Shown in pieces: positions 34,111-43,398 of a stretch of DNA of 64,000 nt (its first letter is position 1; each line of letters starts with the position of its first letter). The stretch is from Barnesiella sp. An55 (GTDB lineage Bacteria; Bacteroidota; Bacteroidia; Bacteroidales; Barnesiellaceae): NCBI RefSeq assembly GCF_002161555.1, contig NZ_NFHZ01000014.1, forward strand, positions 44,271-108,270, given 5' to 3'. The position numbers and the translations under genes are program-made. Below the pieces are notes generated by a model. It saw only the letters and a program-made list of their open reading frames with translations, was not told the origin of the DNA and searched no databases.

Positions 34111-35652
34111 ATGAAAAAGTCAACAATCTGGCTACTGGCCATCATCATGGCTCTCACGTTTATCGGTTTGCTCTACATACAAATCATGTATATGGAGAAT
34201 ATGATAAAAATGAGAAACGAGCAATTTACCGAAGCCGTAAAGAGGAGCCTGTATGCCGTATCGACAAGCCTCGAACTGGACGAGACCCAACGTTATCTGG
34301 ACGAATATCTGGAAGAGGAGGAGAAGAAGATGCTCTCGTCCTACAGCCGGCAAACCGACCAGCAAGACATCACTTCGCATCACCAGTTTTCCATCGTATC
34401 GCCCGACGGGACGGTAGCCAACTTCTCATTCCGGGAGCAGACGAGTACCATCATTACCCCGGCTACACCCCGTCCCCAAGACCACAATACCCTCATCAGC
34501 ACCTATCGCAACATGCAGGAGGCTCGCAAGGGACAATACCTCTACCAGAAGGGGCTGTTGAACGAAGTGATACTCAACATGCTCAGCAAAGCCAGCACAC
34601 GGCCCGTGCTGGAGCGCATCGATATCAACAAACTGGAAACCTACCTGAAGTCGGAGTTTGAGAACAACGGCCTCAACCTGCCGTTCCAGTTTGCCATCTA
34701 CAACAAGAACGAAAAGATTCTGTACAGCTCCAACCAATACGATCCCAAGATCGAGGGGAACCTCTTCACACAGGCCATCTTCCCCAACGATCCGCCGGCC
34801 CGTATCAACTACCTGAAGGTCTATTTCCCCACCAAACGGAACTACATATCGAGTTCGGTCAAGTTCATGATCCCCTCGTTTGCCTTCACCCTCATTCTGT
34901 TGGTAACCTTCCTCTTCACCATCATCACTGCCTTCCGTCAAAAGAAGCTCACCGAGATGAAGAACGACTTTATCAACAACATGACCCACGAGTTCAAGAC
35001 CCCCATATCGACCATATCGCTGGCCGCACAAATGCTCAACGACCCCTCGGTCTCGAAGAGCCCGGCCCTGTTCCAACACATATCGGGCGTGATCAACGAC
35101 GAGACCAAGCGCCTGCGGTTCCAGGTCGAGAAGGTGTTGCAGATGTCGATGTTTGACCGGCAAAAGACACTCATGAAACTGCATAACGTCGATGTCAACG
35201 ACATTGTCACAAGCGTGATGAGTACCTTTAAACTCAAGGTCGAGAAGTATGGCGGTGTAATCGACGCCGATCTCGAGGCCGAAGACGCCATTGTATCGGT
35301 CGATGAGATGCACTTTACCAACGTCATATTCAACCTGCTCGACAACGCCGTGAAGTACCGCCGCGAAGAGGAGCCCCTCTCGCTCTTCATCCGCACCCGC
35401 ACCATCGGCGACAAGGTAGAGATATCGATTCGCGACAATGGTATAGGTATCAAACGGGAAGATCTGAAAAAGATATTCGACAAGTTCTATCGCGTATCTA
35501 CCGGCAACCGCCACGACGTGAAAGGATTCGGACTGGGCCTCGCCTACGTCCACAAAATCATCACCGACCTCAAGGGCGACATCCGCGTAGAGAGCGAAAT
35601 CAACCAGGGTTCGACATTTATAATTACACTACCACTAATAAAAAACAAATGA
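34111..35652 (+). CDS. rprX: Sensor histidine kinase (RprX-like)
   Basis: 513-aa membrane kinase. Two membrane segments (about 6-26 and 250-272) bracket a periplasmic domain rich in Glu, Gln and Tyr. The HisKA box is NNMTHEFKTPISTISLAAQM, then the N box NVIFNLLDNAVKY, G1 IRDNGIGIKREDL, F box KFYRVS and G2 GFGLGLAY. The C-terminus is typical of a stand-alone kinase. Sequence and gene order match RprX of Bacteroides fragilis, part of the RprXY pair first found through tetracycline effects in E. coli. The response regulator overlaps the stop by 4 bp. Confidence 0.88.
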   Translation: MKKSTIWLLAIIMALTFIGLLYIQIMYMENMIKMRNEQFTEAVKRSLYAVSTSLELDETQRYLDEYLEEEEKKMLSSYSRQTDQQDITSHHQFSIVSPDGTVANFSFREQTSTIITPATPRPQDHNTLISTYRNMQEARKGQYLYQKGLLNEVILNMLSKASTRPVLERIDINKLETYLKSEFENNGLNLPFQFAIYNKNEKILYSSNQYDPKIEGNLFTQAIFPNDPPARINYLKVYFPTKRNYISSSVKFMIPSFAFTLILLVTFLFTIITAFRQKKLTEMKNDFINNMTHEFKTPISTISLAAQMLNDPSVSKSPALFQHISGVINDETKRLRFQVEKVLQMSMFDRQKTLMKLHNVDVNDIVTSVMSTFKLKVEKYGGVIDADLEAEDAIVSVDEMHFTNVIFNLLDNAVKYRREEEPLSLFIRTRTIGDKVEISIRDNGIGIKREDLKKIFDKFYRVSTGNRHDVKGFGLGLAYVHKIITDLKGDIRVESEINQGSTFIITLPLIKNK

Positions 35653-36365
35653 CTATGGAAGAAAGATTGCGTATTCTACTATGCGAAGATGATGAAAATC
35701 TTGGCATGTTGTTAAGAGAGTATTTGCAAGCCAAAGGCTATGCCGCCGACCTCTTCTCCGACGGAGAGAGCGGTTACAAGGCTTTCCTCAAAGGCAAATA
35801 CGACCTGTGCGTACTCGACGTGATGATGCCTAAAAAAGACGGATTCACGCTGGCTCAAGAAATTCGTACCGTAAACGGAGAAGTCCCCATCATATTCTTG
35901 ACTGCAAAATCGCTCAAGGAAGATATTCTCGAAGGATTCAAGATCGGAGCCGACGACTACATTACCAAACCCTTCAGCATGGAGGAGCTCGTGTTCCGTA
36001 TCGAAGCCATCCTGCGTCGCGTAAAAGGCAAGAAGGGCAAAGAGGTGACCATGTACAAGATTGGCCGCTTCACCTTCGACACCCAGAAACAGGTTCTCGC
36101 CATCGACGACAAGAGCACCAAACTCACCACCAAAGAGTCGGAGTTGCTCAGCCTCCTGTGCGCCCACGTCAACGAGATACTCGAGCGTAACTTTGCCCTC
36201 AAGACCATCTGGATCGACGACAATTACTTCAACGCACGAAGCATGGATGTTTACATTACCAAACTGCGTAAACACCTCAAAGACGATCCCTCGATCGAGA
36301 TCATCAATATCCACGGCAAGGGTTACAAGCTCATCGCTCCCGACGTAGAAGCCAAAACGAAATAA
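35649..36365 (+). CDS. rprY: OmpR-family response regulator (RprY-like)
   Basis: 238-aa transcription regulator. The receiver domain (about 8-120) has E14/D15-D16 in LCEDDEN, phospho-acceptor in CVLDVMMPKKDG, and TAKSL and KPFSMEEL. The C-terminal winged helix (about 140-230) shows LTTKESELLSLLCAHVNE, the OmpR-type recognition region RSMDVYITKLRKHLKDD and IINIHGKGYKL. Two starts (35649 and 35655) are possible; the first overlaps the kinase stop as ATGA. It is the partner of the upstream kinase. A hairpin at 36382-36411 ends the unit. Confidence 0.92.
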   Translation: MTMEERLRILLCEDDENLGMLLREYLQAKGYAADLFSDGESGYKAFLKGKYDLCVLDVMMPKKDGFTLAQEIRTVNGEVPIIFLTAKSLKEDILEGFKIGADDYITKPFSMEELVFRIEAILRRVKGKKGKEVTMYKIGRFTFDTQKQVLAIDDKSTKLTTKESELLSLLCAHVNEILERNFALKTIWIDDNYFNARSMDVYITKLRKHLKDDPSIEIINIHGKGYKLIAPDVEAKTK

Positions 36366-36381
36366 TACGATACTCATCCCT

Positions 36382-36411
36382 GGAAAGGCGGCCCCCAAAA
36401 GCCGCCTTTCC
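36382..36411 (+). terminator. rprXY terminator
   Basis: A perfect 11-bp stem (36382-36392 with 36401-36411) and an 8-nt loop, 16 bp past the rprY stop. The tail is TCATC, not T-rich, so the hairpin is the main signal. Confidence 0.7.
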
Positions 36412-36477
36412 TCATCTATATACCCTTCCTCGACAACCACAAAAAGACGGCTCTTCCATAAAGAATTCATCTTAAAA

Positions 36478-36508
36478 TTTGTTTCTCCACCAGGGAACAT
36501 TATCTTTG
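36478..36508 (+). promoter_or_regulatory. Promoter of the PlsC-like gene
   Basis: TTTG at 36478-36481, 19 bases, TATCTTTG at 36501-36508: full consensus, 23 bp before the start codon. Confidence 0.8.
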
Positions 36509-36531
36509 CAATCAAACCAAAAGAGACAAAC

Positions 36532-37278
36532 ATGTTACGCATCCTTACATTCCTATACCAGTGGCTCATCGCCATCCCCATCCTGTTCATACTCACCCTG
36601 CTCACCGCACTCATCACCCTCATAGGCTGCCGGCTGGGTAACGGCAACGTGTGGGGATACTACCCGGCCCACATCTGGTCGCGGCTGGTGTGCATTTTCT
36701 CGCTCGTGCGCATCGAGGTGCACGGCCGCGAAAACATCGACCCCAACACCTCCTATGTGTTCGTGGCCAACCACCAGGGAGCCTACGACATATTCCTCAT
36801 CTACGGATACCTCAACCACAACTTCAAATGGATGATGAAAAAGAGCCTGCGCCACATCCCCTTCGTGGGAAGCGCCTGCGCCGCCGCCGGCCACATCTTT
36901 GTCGATAAATCCACCCCCAGCGGGGTCAAAGAGACCCTGCAAAAGGCCGAAGCCACCTTGCAGGGCGGCATGTCGCTCGTCGTGTTCCCCGAGGGAGCCC
37001 GCACCTGGACAGGTGCCATGCGGCCCTTCAAACGGGGAGCCTACCAGCTTGCCGTAGAATTTTCGCTTCCCGTAGTGCCCCTTACCATCGATGGCGCCTT
37101 CGCCGTGATGCCTCGCACCACCTACAACTTCAAGCCCGGCAAAATCGTTCTCACCATACACCCGCCCATCTATCCCGATGCAAATGAGGGGCATGACCTC
37201 GAACGTCTGATGCAGGAGTCGTACCAAGCCATAGAATCGGCCCTGCCTCTGAAATACCAGAGTGTAAAAAAATCTTAA
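36532..37278 (+). CDS. plsC: 1-acylglycerol-3-phosphate O-acyltransferase
   Basis: 248-aa membrane enzyme of phospholipid synthesis, making phosphatidic acid from lysophosphatidic acid. An N-terminal hydrophobic segment (about 8-35) anchors the protein. The acyltransferase motif NHQGAYD is the HX4D site (near residue 82); KKSLRHIPFVGSACAAAGHIFVD gives motif II, FPEGART motif III and VPLTIDGAF motif IV. Full length. Single gene with its own promoter. A role in another acyl transfer cannot be excluded. Confidence 0.9.
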   Translation: MLRILTFLYQWLIAIPILFILTLLTALITLIGCRLGNGNVWGYYPAHIWSRLVCIFSLVRIEVHGRENIDPNTSYVFVANHQGAYDIFLIYGYLNHNFKWMMKKSLRHIPFVGSACAAAGHIFVDKSTPSGVKETLQKAEATLQGGMSLVVFPEGARTWTGAMRPFKRGAYQLAVEFSLPVVPLTIDGAFAVMPRTTYNFKPGKIVLTIHPPIYPDANEGHDLERLMQESYQAIESALPLKYQSVKKS

Positions 37279-37353
37279 TCCCTGGAAAAATTACCGGCCA
37301 AACGATGGTCATATAAAAATAAAATTGCAACTTTGCAGTCGCAAAACAAAGCT

Positions 37354-37424
37354 TGTCCGGTGGTGTAATGGTAGCACTTCGGATTCTGGTTCCGCCTGTG
37401 AGGGTTCGAATCCTTCCCGGACAA
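37354..37424 (+). tRNA. tRNA-Gln (anticodon CTG)
   Basis: 71-nt cloverleaf. The acceptor arm is TGTCCGG with CCGGACA, the D loop has GTAATGGTAG, the anticodon loop TTCTGGT carries CTG, and the T loop is TTCGAAT. The 3' CCA is not encoded. A CAACTTTG box about 20 bp upstream is close to the -7 consensus. It stands alone between plsC and its terminator. Confidence 0.93.
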
Positions 37425-37425
37425 C

Positions 37426-37463
37426 AAAAAGCCATCTTCACATGTAGAGAAGATGGCTTTTTT
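37426..37463 (+). terminator. tRNA-Gln terminator
   Basis: A 14-bp stem (37426-37439 with 37449-37462), 9-nt loop, with a TTTTTT tail, directly after the tRNA. Confidence 0.88.
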
Positions 37464-37563
37464 GTATCCTGTTCACCCCCCGATATCGGGACAATCCGGC
37501 AAATATCCTCCCGCACATTGCCCATATTAGACATTTTTTTTACATCTTTGTAAAAGATAGAAA

Positions 37564-37634
37564 GCGGTTCGGTATGACCAAACCCGAAGAACCCAATTCC
37601 CCGTTTGTCTCTGCCCGACCCTTCGCTATCTGTA
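37564..37634 (+). repeat. Promoter-bearing repeat copy upstream of pncB
   Basis: About 71 bp similar to the dnaB repeat unit: it begins GCGGTTCGGTATGACCAAAC, has CCGTTTGTCTCTGC in the middle and ends CCTTCGCTATCTGTA. It contains TTTG (37604-37607), 19 bases, TATCTGTA (37627-37634), a slightly weakened -7 box. It is the likely pncB promoter, 38 bp before the start codon. Confidence 0.75.
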
Positions 37635-37672
37635 TATTGGACATTCGATTGTAGCCCTAAAACCATTTCGAC

Positions 37673-38875
37673 ATGAAACAAATCATCACCCATTTTACAG
37701 ACGATGACCTGTACAAGTTTACCATGTGCTGCGCCGTAATCGACAACTTCCCGAGGGCACAGGTAAAATATACCTTCACCGACCGTGACAATACCATCTA
37801 CCCCACCGGTTTTGCCCAAGCCTTGAGCGAACAGATAGAGATGCTGGACTCGGTCACCATCACCGACGACGAGATCGATTTCATGAAACGTCAGTGCCGC
37901 TACATACCCACCTGGTTCTATACCTATCTGAAAGGGTTTCGCTATAATCACAAATGGGTGAAGGTACACCAGGACGACGAAGGTCACCTGCATGTCGATA
38001 TCGAAGGGTCGTGGGCCAACACCATCCTGCTGGAAGTGAAACTGCTGGCCATCATCTCGGAACTCTATTACACCATGACCGGGCAAGACTCCTGTTTCGA
38101 CTACCCGGCATACTACCAAAAGACCTACGCCAAGGGCAAGCAACTGCTGGAAGCCGGTTGTGTATTCAGCGATTTCGGTACCCGTCGCCGGGCCTCGTTC
38201 GAAAGCGAAGATACCGTGGTACGCGCCATGAAAGAGTGCGACCACAGCCAAGAATGGCCGGGACGCTTCGTGGGCACCAGCAACGTCTATCTGGCCATGA
38301 AGCACGATTTGCTGCCGATAGGCACCATGGCCCACGAGTTTATCTGTGCCATTGGCGGCATGTATGGCCCGCAAATGGCCAACCACATTGCCATGAACTA
38401 CTGGCGCAACACCTTCAGGGGAGCCTTGGGTACGTTCCTCTACGACAGCTTCGGGTGGGACATCTTCAGCCTCAACTTCTCGGAAGACTTTGCCAACCTC
38501 TTCAAGGGGTTGCGCATCGACAGCGGCGACAACTACGAGCAACTGATGAAGATTGTAGAGAAATATCGCTCGCTGGGTATCGACCCCAAGAGCAAACAGA
38601 TTATCTTCAGCAACGCCTTGAATACCCAGCAGGCCATCAAGATACAGCAATATGCCCGGGATTACTGCCAACCCTCATTCGGCATAGGCACTCACTTCAC
38701 CAACGACTTCGACGGGGTGAAGCCCATGAATATCGTAATCAAGCTCATTGCCGCAAAGATTACCGAGTCGTGGTCGTTCTATAACGACACTTGCAAGATA
38801 AGCGAAGACGACGGGAAACACACCGGGAATGTAGAGGTAATCGACCGCTTCATGAAGGCCCTCCACATGAAATAG
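37673..38875 (+). CDS. pncB: Nicotinate phosphoribosyltransferase
   Basis: 400-aa cytoplasmic enzyme of the NAD salvage pathway, joining nicotinate and PRPP to give nicotinate mononucleotide. Family landmarks: FTDDDLYKFTMCCAV at the start, FTDRD and the conserved FLYDSFGWD segment, DFGTRRRASFESE, TSNVYLAMKHDLLPIGTMAHE with the phosphorylated-type His, LRIDSGDNYEQ and FGIGTHFTND for the phosphate site. Full length. It is preceded by a promoter inside the dispersed repeat (37564-37634). The hairpin at 38951-38981 lies between it and the convergent NigD-like gene. Confidence 0.96.
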   Translation: MKQIITHFTDDDLYKFTMCCAVIDNFPRAQVKYTFTDRDNTIYPTGFAQALSEQIEMLDSVTITDDEIDFMKRQCRYIPTWFYTYLKGFRYNHKWVKVHQDDEGHLHVDIEGSWANTILLEVKLLAIISELYYTMTGQDSCFDYPAYYQKTYAKGKQLLEAGCVFSDFGTRRRASFESEDTVVRAMKECDHSQEWPGRFVGTSNVYLAMKHDLLPIGTMAHEFICAIGGMYGPQMANHIAMNYWRNTFRGALGTFLYDSFGWDIFSLNFSEDFANLFKGLRIDSGDNYEQLMKIVEKYRSLGIDPKSKQIIFSNALNTQQAIKIQQYARDYCQPSFGIGTHFTNDFDGVKPMNIVIKLIAAKITESWSFYNDTCKISEDDGKHTGNVEVIDRFMKALHMK

Positions 38876-38950
38876 ACGTCGGCCCGATTGGCCTATCCGC
38901 CAAGCCTCAGCGTGATTGCAAACGACAAACCGATATCGTCGCATAAAAAA

Positions 38951-38981
38951 CCGGGAGCAGGACCTTAAGTCCTGCCCCCGG
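38951..38981. terminator. Terminator shared by pncB and the NigD-like gene
   Basis: Stem 38951-38963 with 38969-38981 (one mismatch), 5-nt loop. On the minus strand it is followed by TTTTTT, fitting the NigD-like gene; on the plus strand it can form the 3' end of pncB mRNA. Confidence 0.75.
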
Positions 38982-39003
38982 CAATTATTTACTTAGCATT
39001 AAA

Positions 39004-39768
39004 TCACTTTACATACATAGCAGCCACGTTCTGCTCATGGGTCTGGGACGATGATCGCCCGGCATTGCCGTCACTGGAACTGTCGTCGAAATCACAGGTG
39101 TAAGTCTCGTTACCATGCGAGGTGCGCACATCAATCTTCAACCCCTTCAGGTCGGGAAACTCGGCATAGATATCGTCCAACCGGAAAGAGGCTACCCCCC
39201 ACAAATAACGATCCACGTCGAGATCGTTCATGCGGTTATGACGGAATTTCAAATGAAGATACCCCTCACTGTCGGGAGCCGATGCCAGCGAATAGTCGCG
39301 CACGAGATTAATCATGTGCTTCTCCTGCCCGGCGCCACGCATCTCGAACTGCAGGGTCAGATACTTGTCGCTCGACCACATGCCCATCACGTTGATGGGA
39401 TCGTTGCCTATACTGTCGGTTGTCTCGGGAGTGATGGGTATAATATTCTTGACCAGCACCGAGTCGATATCGTTGACAAGAATATAGTAGTCATACCCTT
39501 CGCGGTGCTCGTCGAGGAAGGTAAAGTTGACAATCACCCGCTGTCCGTTCTTTTTCAGATAACTCGGCAGACGGTCGCCATTCGAGGGGAAGAGCGTCTT
39601 TTTGTCGTCCATCTGGATATAGGGATCGGAACCCTCTTCGACCACCATATCGCCTATCGCATAGGAGTAGGGAACATAATAGTAATCCTCATCGTTGTTA
39701 CACGATGCCAGGCCGCACGACAGCAACGCGCCCAGCAATCCGGCCCATAAAATGTGTTTCATCTTCAT
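39004..39768 (-). CDS. NigD-like lipoprotein
   Basis: 254-aa exported lipoprotein. The signal ends at LASC with lipidated Cys23, followed by NNDEDYYY. The beta-rich part YAIGDMVVEEGSDPYIQMDDKKTLFPS leads to an Ig-like domain and a C-terminal domain (SEGYLHLKFRHNRM), the pattern of NigD-like proteins of Bacteroidales. NigD was named in Prevotella for a bacteriocin locus, but most relatives are not tied to bacteriocins and their role is unknown. No bacteriocin genes are seen next to it. Full length; a ribosome site is not obvious. Confidence 0.85.
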   Translation of the reverse strand: MKMKHILWAGLLGALLSCGLASCNNDEDYYYVPYSYAIGDMVVEEGSDPYIQMDDKKTLFPSNGDRLPSYLKKNGQRVIVNFTFLDEHREGYDYYILVNDIDSVLVKNIIPITPETTDSIGNDPINVMGMWSSDKYLTLQFEMRGAGQEKHMINLVRDYSLASAPDSEGYLHLKFRHNRMNDLDVDRYLWGVASFRLDDIYAEFPDLKGLKIDVRTSHGNETYTCDFDDSSSDGNAGRSSSQTHEQNVAAMYVK

Positions 39769-39927
39769 ATCTTTCGGTTTTTAGATTTATCTGTTTTTAT
39801 GAGATAAACGGGCCTTGAGGGTAAATACTGCATCGGCGATTGTTAAAGAGTGAAAAACAATTTTTCTATCACCTTCCATGCAGTATTTTTACATCGTTGC
39901 ATTTATTATATGATAGGAATTCACACC

Positions 39928-40485
39928 ATGAACGAAGCAGAGCTGGTAAGAGGGTGCAAGCAGAAAGAGCCTGCGGCGCAAGCCGAACTCTACCGGCGAT
40001 ATGCCGGACAGCTGTTTGCCCTCTGTATTCGCTATGCCGGCAATCGCGAGGCGGCCGAAGACCTGCTTCACGATGGATTCCTCAAGGTATTCACCTCGTT
40101 CGACAAGTTCGACTACCGGGGTGAGGGTTCTTTAAAGGCCTGGTTGTGCCGCATCATGGTAAACACGGCATTGGAAGAGGCGAGAAAACAGGCGCAACAC
40201 ATCGACCTCGATCTCGACGAGGCTCCCGAAGTGGCCGACCCCGACTCGCTCGACGACAGCCTCGTACAGGAGATTGCGCCCGAGGTTCTGCTCCGTTTCA
40301 TCTCGGAGCTGCCCGACGGGTATCGCACGGTTTTCAACCTCTTCACCTTTGAGAACAAATCGCATAAGGAGATAGCCCGACTGCTGCACATCAACGAGAA
40401 GAGCTCTTCGTCGCAACTATTTCGGGCCCGAACCTTGCTGATGAACAGAATAAAGGAGTATTTGTCGAAACATGGAGACGAATAA
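39928..40485 (+). CDS. ECF-family RNA polymerase sigma factor
   Basis: 185-aa sigma-70 family protein. Region 2 is AELYRRYAGQLFALCIRYAGNREAAEDLLHDGFLKVF with FDKFDYRGEGSLKAWLCRIMVNTA. Region 4 (about 115-170) has LPDGYRTVFNLFTFENKSHKEIARLL, and the recognition helix SSSQLFRARTLLMN. The start at 39928 gives the conserved N-terminus MNEAELVRGCKQ and has a GGAA site upstream; the frame opens earlier without conservation. It overlaps the next gene by 14 bp, so that gene is probably part of its control circuit. Confidence 0.9.
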   Translation: MNEAELVRGCKQKEPAAQAELYRRYAGQLFALCIRYAGNREAAEDLLHDGFLKVFTSFDKFDYRGEGSLKAWLCRIMVNTALEEARKQAQHIDLDLDEAPEVADPDSLDDSLVQEIAPEVLLRFISELPDGYRTVFNLFTFENKSHKEIARLLHINEKSSSSQLFRARTLLMNRIKEYLSKHGDE

Positions 40486-41812
40486 AAACAAAGACTGGAG
40501 AGAAAGCTGGCAGAAACAGCTCGACGACTATTCGGTCACACCCCCACCCCAAGTGTGGGAGAAGCTGAACGAAGAGCTCGCCCCCCGTATGCGGGTGGGG
40601 CGAAGAGCCGTTTTGTGGGCTGCTGCCGCCTGCATTGCCGTTCTGGTGGGCACTTTTGTAGGGTTGCAATACCTGTCGCCGGGAGTCCCTTCGCACGAAG
40701 TCCGGCTCCAGACCGCTCACACCAGCCAGCCGACGGTTGCCCCACAACCGGCAGCCGACGACAAGCCGGCTCTTGCCTCCACAGAGCAACCGTTATATGC
40801 TCAAACCGAACACCACACCACCCCCGTTGCCGACTCTGACGACAGCCCCGAATATGCTCCCACTCAAGTCAATATCCCGACCAGCAAACCCAGCGAGGCA
40901 GCTCTCGTGGATGAGCCAACCGACTCGTCGGAAAAGGTTCCCTCAAAGGATGAAGCCCCCAAGTCGGTCAACCCAACCGAGGAATCTCAGCCACACCCCA
41001 CCGCGCCCCGCACCCGAGAACGGGAGCAACGATACAGCCTGTCGGCCAACGAGACCGGCACAACGACTTACCCTCGCAGAGAATCGAGCCATCGTGCCCA
41101 AGAGGGTTGGACCGTGGGCCTTTCGCTGGGCAACAGCTTGATTACCGCAGCCGACAACCGCAACGGATTCGGCAATCTGGCACCCTATGCTGCAGCCGAT
41201 ATGGCCAGTCTCCCCGCAAGTGCCGGCAGCAACCCGGTAAACGAGAAGGAGGCCTCGCCCTACCAGCACGTGATGCTGCAAAACCTCAATGCCCAGCCTA
41301 CCACCGATGTGAAACACCATTTCCCCGTATCGGTGGGTATTACGGTACAGAAGTCGCTCAACCCGGTACTCGCCCTCGAAACGGGGGTGGTATATACCTA
41401 CCTGGCCTCTGACCTCACGGCCGGCGACGCCACCTACTATACGCAGAAACAACAACTGCATTACTTGGGTATCCCCCTGAAGCTCAACTGGAATTTCCTG
41501 CGTAAGCGCTACTTCAACCTCTACCTGGCCGGGGGGGGCATGGTCGAAAAGTGCGTGTATGGCGAGTTGTCGGCCCGCTACGATGTAGCCCCCCAGGCGG
41601 CACTCTCGCAAGACGAAACCCTGAGCATCGACCCGCTGCAATGGTCGGTATCGGCTGCAGTGGGAATCACCCTCAAACTGGCACCCCACGTCAACCTCTA
41701 TGCCGAGCCGGGCATTGTCTATTATTTCGACGACGGATCGCAAGTATCGACCATCCGCAAAGAAAAGCCCTTCAACATCAACCTGCAAGGCGGTTTACGA
41801 TTCGACTTCTAA
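40472..41812 (+). CDS. Membrane protein with N-terminal anchor and C-terminal beta-barrel-like domain
   Basis: 446-aa protein. A cytoplasmic N-terminal segment (about 1-45, WQKQLDDYSVTPPPQVWEKLN) is followed by one membrane helix (about 46-67). Next comes a long Pro/Thr/Ser-rich linker (about 70-205), and a C-terminal ~240-residue outer-membrane-barrel-like domain ending in GGLRFDF. The terminal Phe and the alternating pattern (VGITVQKSLNPVLALETGVVYTYL) fit a barrel. An N-terminus like this next to an ECF sigma gene suggests an anti-sigma element, an inference. The 14-bp overlap supports coupled expression. Confidence 0.78.
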   Translation: METNKNKDWRESWQKQLDDYSVTPPPQVWEKLNEELAPRMRVGRRAVLWAAAACIAVLVGTFVGLQYLSPGVPSHEVRLQTAHTSQPTVAPQPAADDKPALASTEQPLYAQTEHHTTPVADSDDSPEYAPTQVNIPTSKPSEAALVDEPTDSSEKVPSKDEAPKSVNPTEESQPHPTAPRTREREQRYSLSANETGTTTYPRRESSHRAQEGWTVGLSLGNSLITAADNRNGFGNLAPYAAADMASLPASAGSNPVNEKEASPYQHVMLQNLNAQPTTDVKHHFPVSVGITVQKSLNPVLALETGVVYTYLASDLTAGDATYYTQKQQLHYLGIPLKLNWNFLRKRYFNLYLAGGGMVEKCVYGELSARYDVAPQAALSQDETLSIDPLQWSVSAAVGITLKLAPHVNLYAEPGIVYYFDDGSQVSTIRKEKPFNINLQGGLRFDF

Positions 41813-41941
41813 CGAACTGCAAGTCAAACGGCTTACCCGAAGGTCAAAAATATTTCCCACTTTTTTTGTTACAAAGCCGATAGTCGTTCGTTACTTTTAC
41901 AGAAATAGAAAGAGAAACGAACCCCGTCCTACGACCCGCTC

Positions 41942-42439
41942 ATGAAACAGGAACCGCTGCTATCGGCCTTTACCCGTCTGCGAGACAATCTGCTCTCAAT
42001 GTCGCGTCGGATTCTTCAAGACGAAGACGACGCCACCGATGCCGTCCAGGACGCCTTTTGCCGCCTGTGGCCCCTGCGGGGTAAAATCAAGGACGAGAGG
42101 GAGGCGTCGGCTCTGACCGTCACTACCACCCGAAACCTCTGTATCGACCGGGTGCGGCAGAAATCGCGATTTACCGAGTATGACCCCGAAAGTTACGATC
42201 TCTGCGACGAAGAAACGACGGTCGAAAGCGATGCCGTGAGCGAACGATTCGCTGCGGTGAAACGGCTCATCGACCAGGAACTCACCGAGAACCAACGGAC
42301 CATTCTCGAGATGCGCGACTTTCGCGGACTCGAAATCGACGAGATTGCCTCGCAACTGCACATGCAACCGACAGCCGTGCGCATGAACCTGTCGAGAGCT
42401 CGGAAAACCATTCGTGAACAATATAAAAAAACTGAATAA
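41942..42439 (+). CDS. ECF-family RNA polymerase sigma factor
   Basis: 165-aa sigma-70 family protein, the second in 2 kb. Region 2: FTRLRDNLLSMSRRILQDED, DATDAVQDAFCRLW and TTRNLCIDRVR. Region 4: LTENQRTILEMRDFRGLEIDEIA with helix QPTAVRMNLSRARKTIRE. It is short but complete. Two bases separate it from the membrane gene downstream, which is the presumed anti-sigma factor. It heads a group of four same-strand genes ending at 44298. Confidence 0.92.
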   Translation: MKQEPLLSAFTRLRDNLLSMSRRILQDEDDATDAVQDAFCRLWPLRGKIKDEREASALTVTTTRNLCIDRVRQKSRFTEYDPESYDLCDEETTVESDAVSERFAAVKRLIDQELTENQRTILEMRDFRGLEIDEIASQLHMQPTAVRMNLSRARKTIREQYKKTE

Positions 42440-42441
42440 CC

Positions 42442-42915
42442 ATGACCGGTAAACCATCGAAACTCCACCCTCGCACCCCCCACGACTGGGAGCAACTTAT
42501 CGAGCGATACTACGCCGGTGAGACTTCGCTGCGCGAAGAGGAGGAACTGCGCCGCTACCTCTTTTCGAAAGAGTCGGGCGACCGCTACAACGACACCCGG
42601 GCCGTGCTTTCGTTTACCGAGACCGGCCGACGCATCGCCACGCCACGCCCACCGATGCACAAGAGTCGTCGTGTCGCACTGCACACCTGGATGAGTGCAG
42701 CCGCCTGTATCGCCCTTGTACTGGGTGGGAGCATCGCCTATATGACTGTCCCCCGAAACACCTGTGTCGCCTATGTCTATGGCGAAAAACAGACCGACCC
42801 CGAGGTGGTAATCGAGCAGATGCGACAATCGGTATCGCAATTTGCCTCGACCGACGACGTGACCGTAGAGAGCCAGCTCGATGCCATATTCTCACCTCTT
42901 GAAAACCAACCTTAA
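42442..42915 (+). CDS. Single-pass membrane protein, putative anti-sigma factor
   Basis: 157-aa protein. The N-terminal ~75 residues are cytoplasmic and helical (DWEQLIERYYAGETSLREEEELRRYLFS), like the sigma-binding part of Bacteroidetes anti-sigma factors, though not a zinc type as no Cys/His cluster is seen. One membrane helix (about 82-104) follows, then a short periplasmic domain of about 50 residues. Position directly after an ECF sigma gene supports the call, which is inferred from arrangement and topology. Confidence 0.75.
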   Translation: MTGKPSKLHPRTPHDWEQLIERYYAGETSLREEEELRRYLFSKESGDRYNDTRAVLSFTETGRRIATPRPPMHKSRRVALHTWMSAAACIALVLGGSIAYMTVPRNTCVAYVYGEKQTDPEVVIEQMRQSVSQFASTDDVTVESQLDAIFSPLENQP

Positions 42916-42925
42916 AACGTTTGTC

Positions 42926-43384
42926 ATGATGAAACCGTTTTACAGAATACTTCTCATCGGTTGCCTGCTCCTCGGGTATATACCTGTGTCTATGGCTCAA
43001 AAGGGGCTGGCCGTCGCTCCCCTCTTTTCGGGGCAGTACAACCACGATAAGCAGGCAGTGGTCGTACTTATCAAAGGCAAGAAGCTGAAACCCTATAACC
43101 TTTTGCTCTTCCACAGCCTCACCATCACCGACCGCCCCGACGATGTGGCCCTGTTCGAAGCGGCCGTGCGCGTCGATAGTTCCAAAGCCGAAAACAGCGA
43201 AACGGTAAAATCGGGCGACAATACCATAGCCGGGTATTACCAACTGCCACCAGCCTCGCCGGGGGGTGAAAACCGCTTTATCCTCTTCCGCAAGCTGTCG
43301 CCCGGCGACGCCACGCTCATCTATCTCGAAGGTCGCACCCAGCTCGACCGGCTTATCAACCTGTTTATCAACAAGAAACAATAA
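42926..43384 (+). CDS. Hypothetical secreted protein (DUF6108-like)
   Basis: 152-aa exported protein. Signal peptide about 1-22 (MMKPFYRILLIGCLLLGYIP then VSMAQ). The mature part starts GLAVAPLFSGQYN and is short and mixed, with VVVLIKGKKLKPYNLLLFHSL. I associate this kind of protein, found in ECF sigma operons, with DUF6108, with modest certainty. The start at 42926 gives the signal peptide; 42929 is equally possible, and the earlier ATG at 42881 lies in the anti-sigma gene. Confidence 0.75.
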   Translation: MMKPFYRILLIGCLLLGYIPVSMAQKGLAVAPLFSGQYNHDKQAVVVLIKGKKLKPYNLLLFHSLTITDRPDDVALFEAAVRVDSSKAENSETVKSGDNTIAGYYQLPPASPGGENRFILFRKLSPGDATLIYLEGRTQLDRLINLFINKKQ

Positions 43385-43398
43385 AAACAAACAACTAT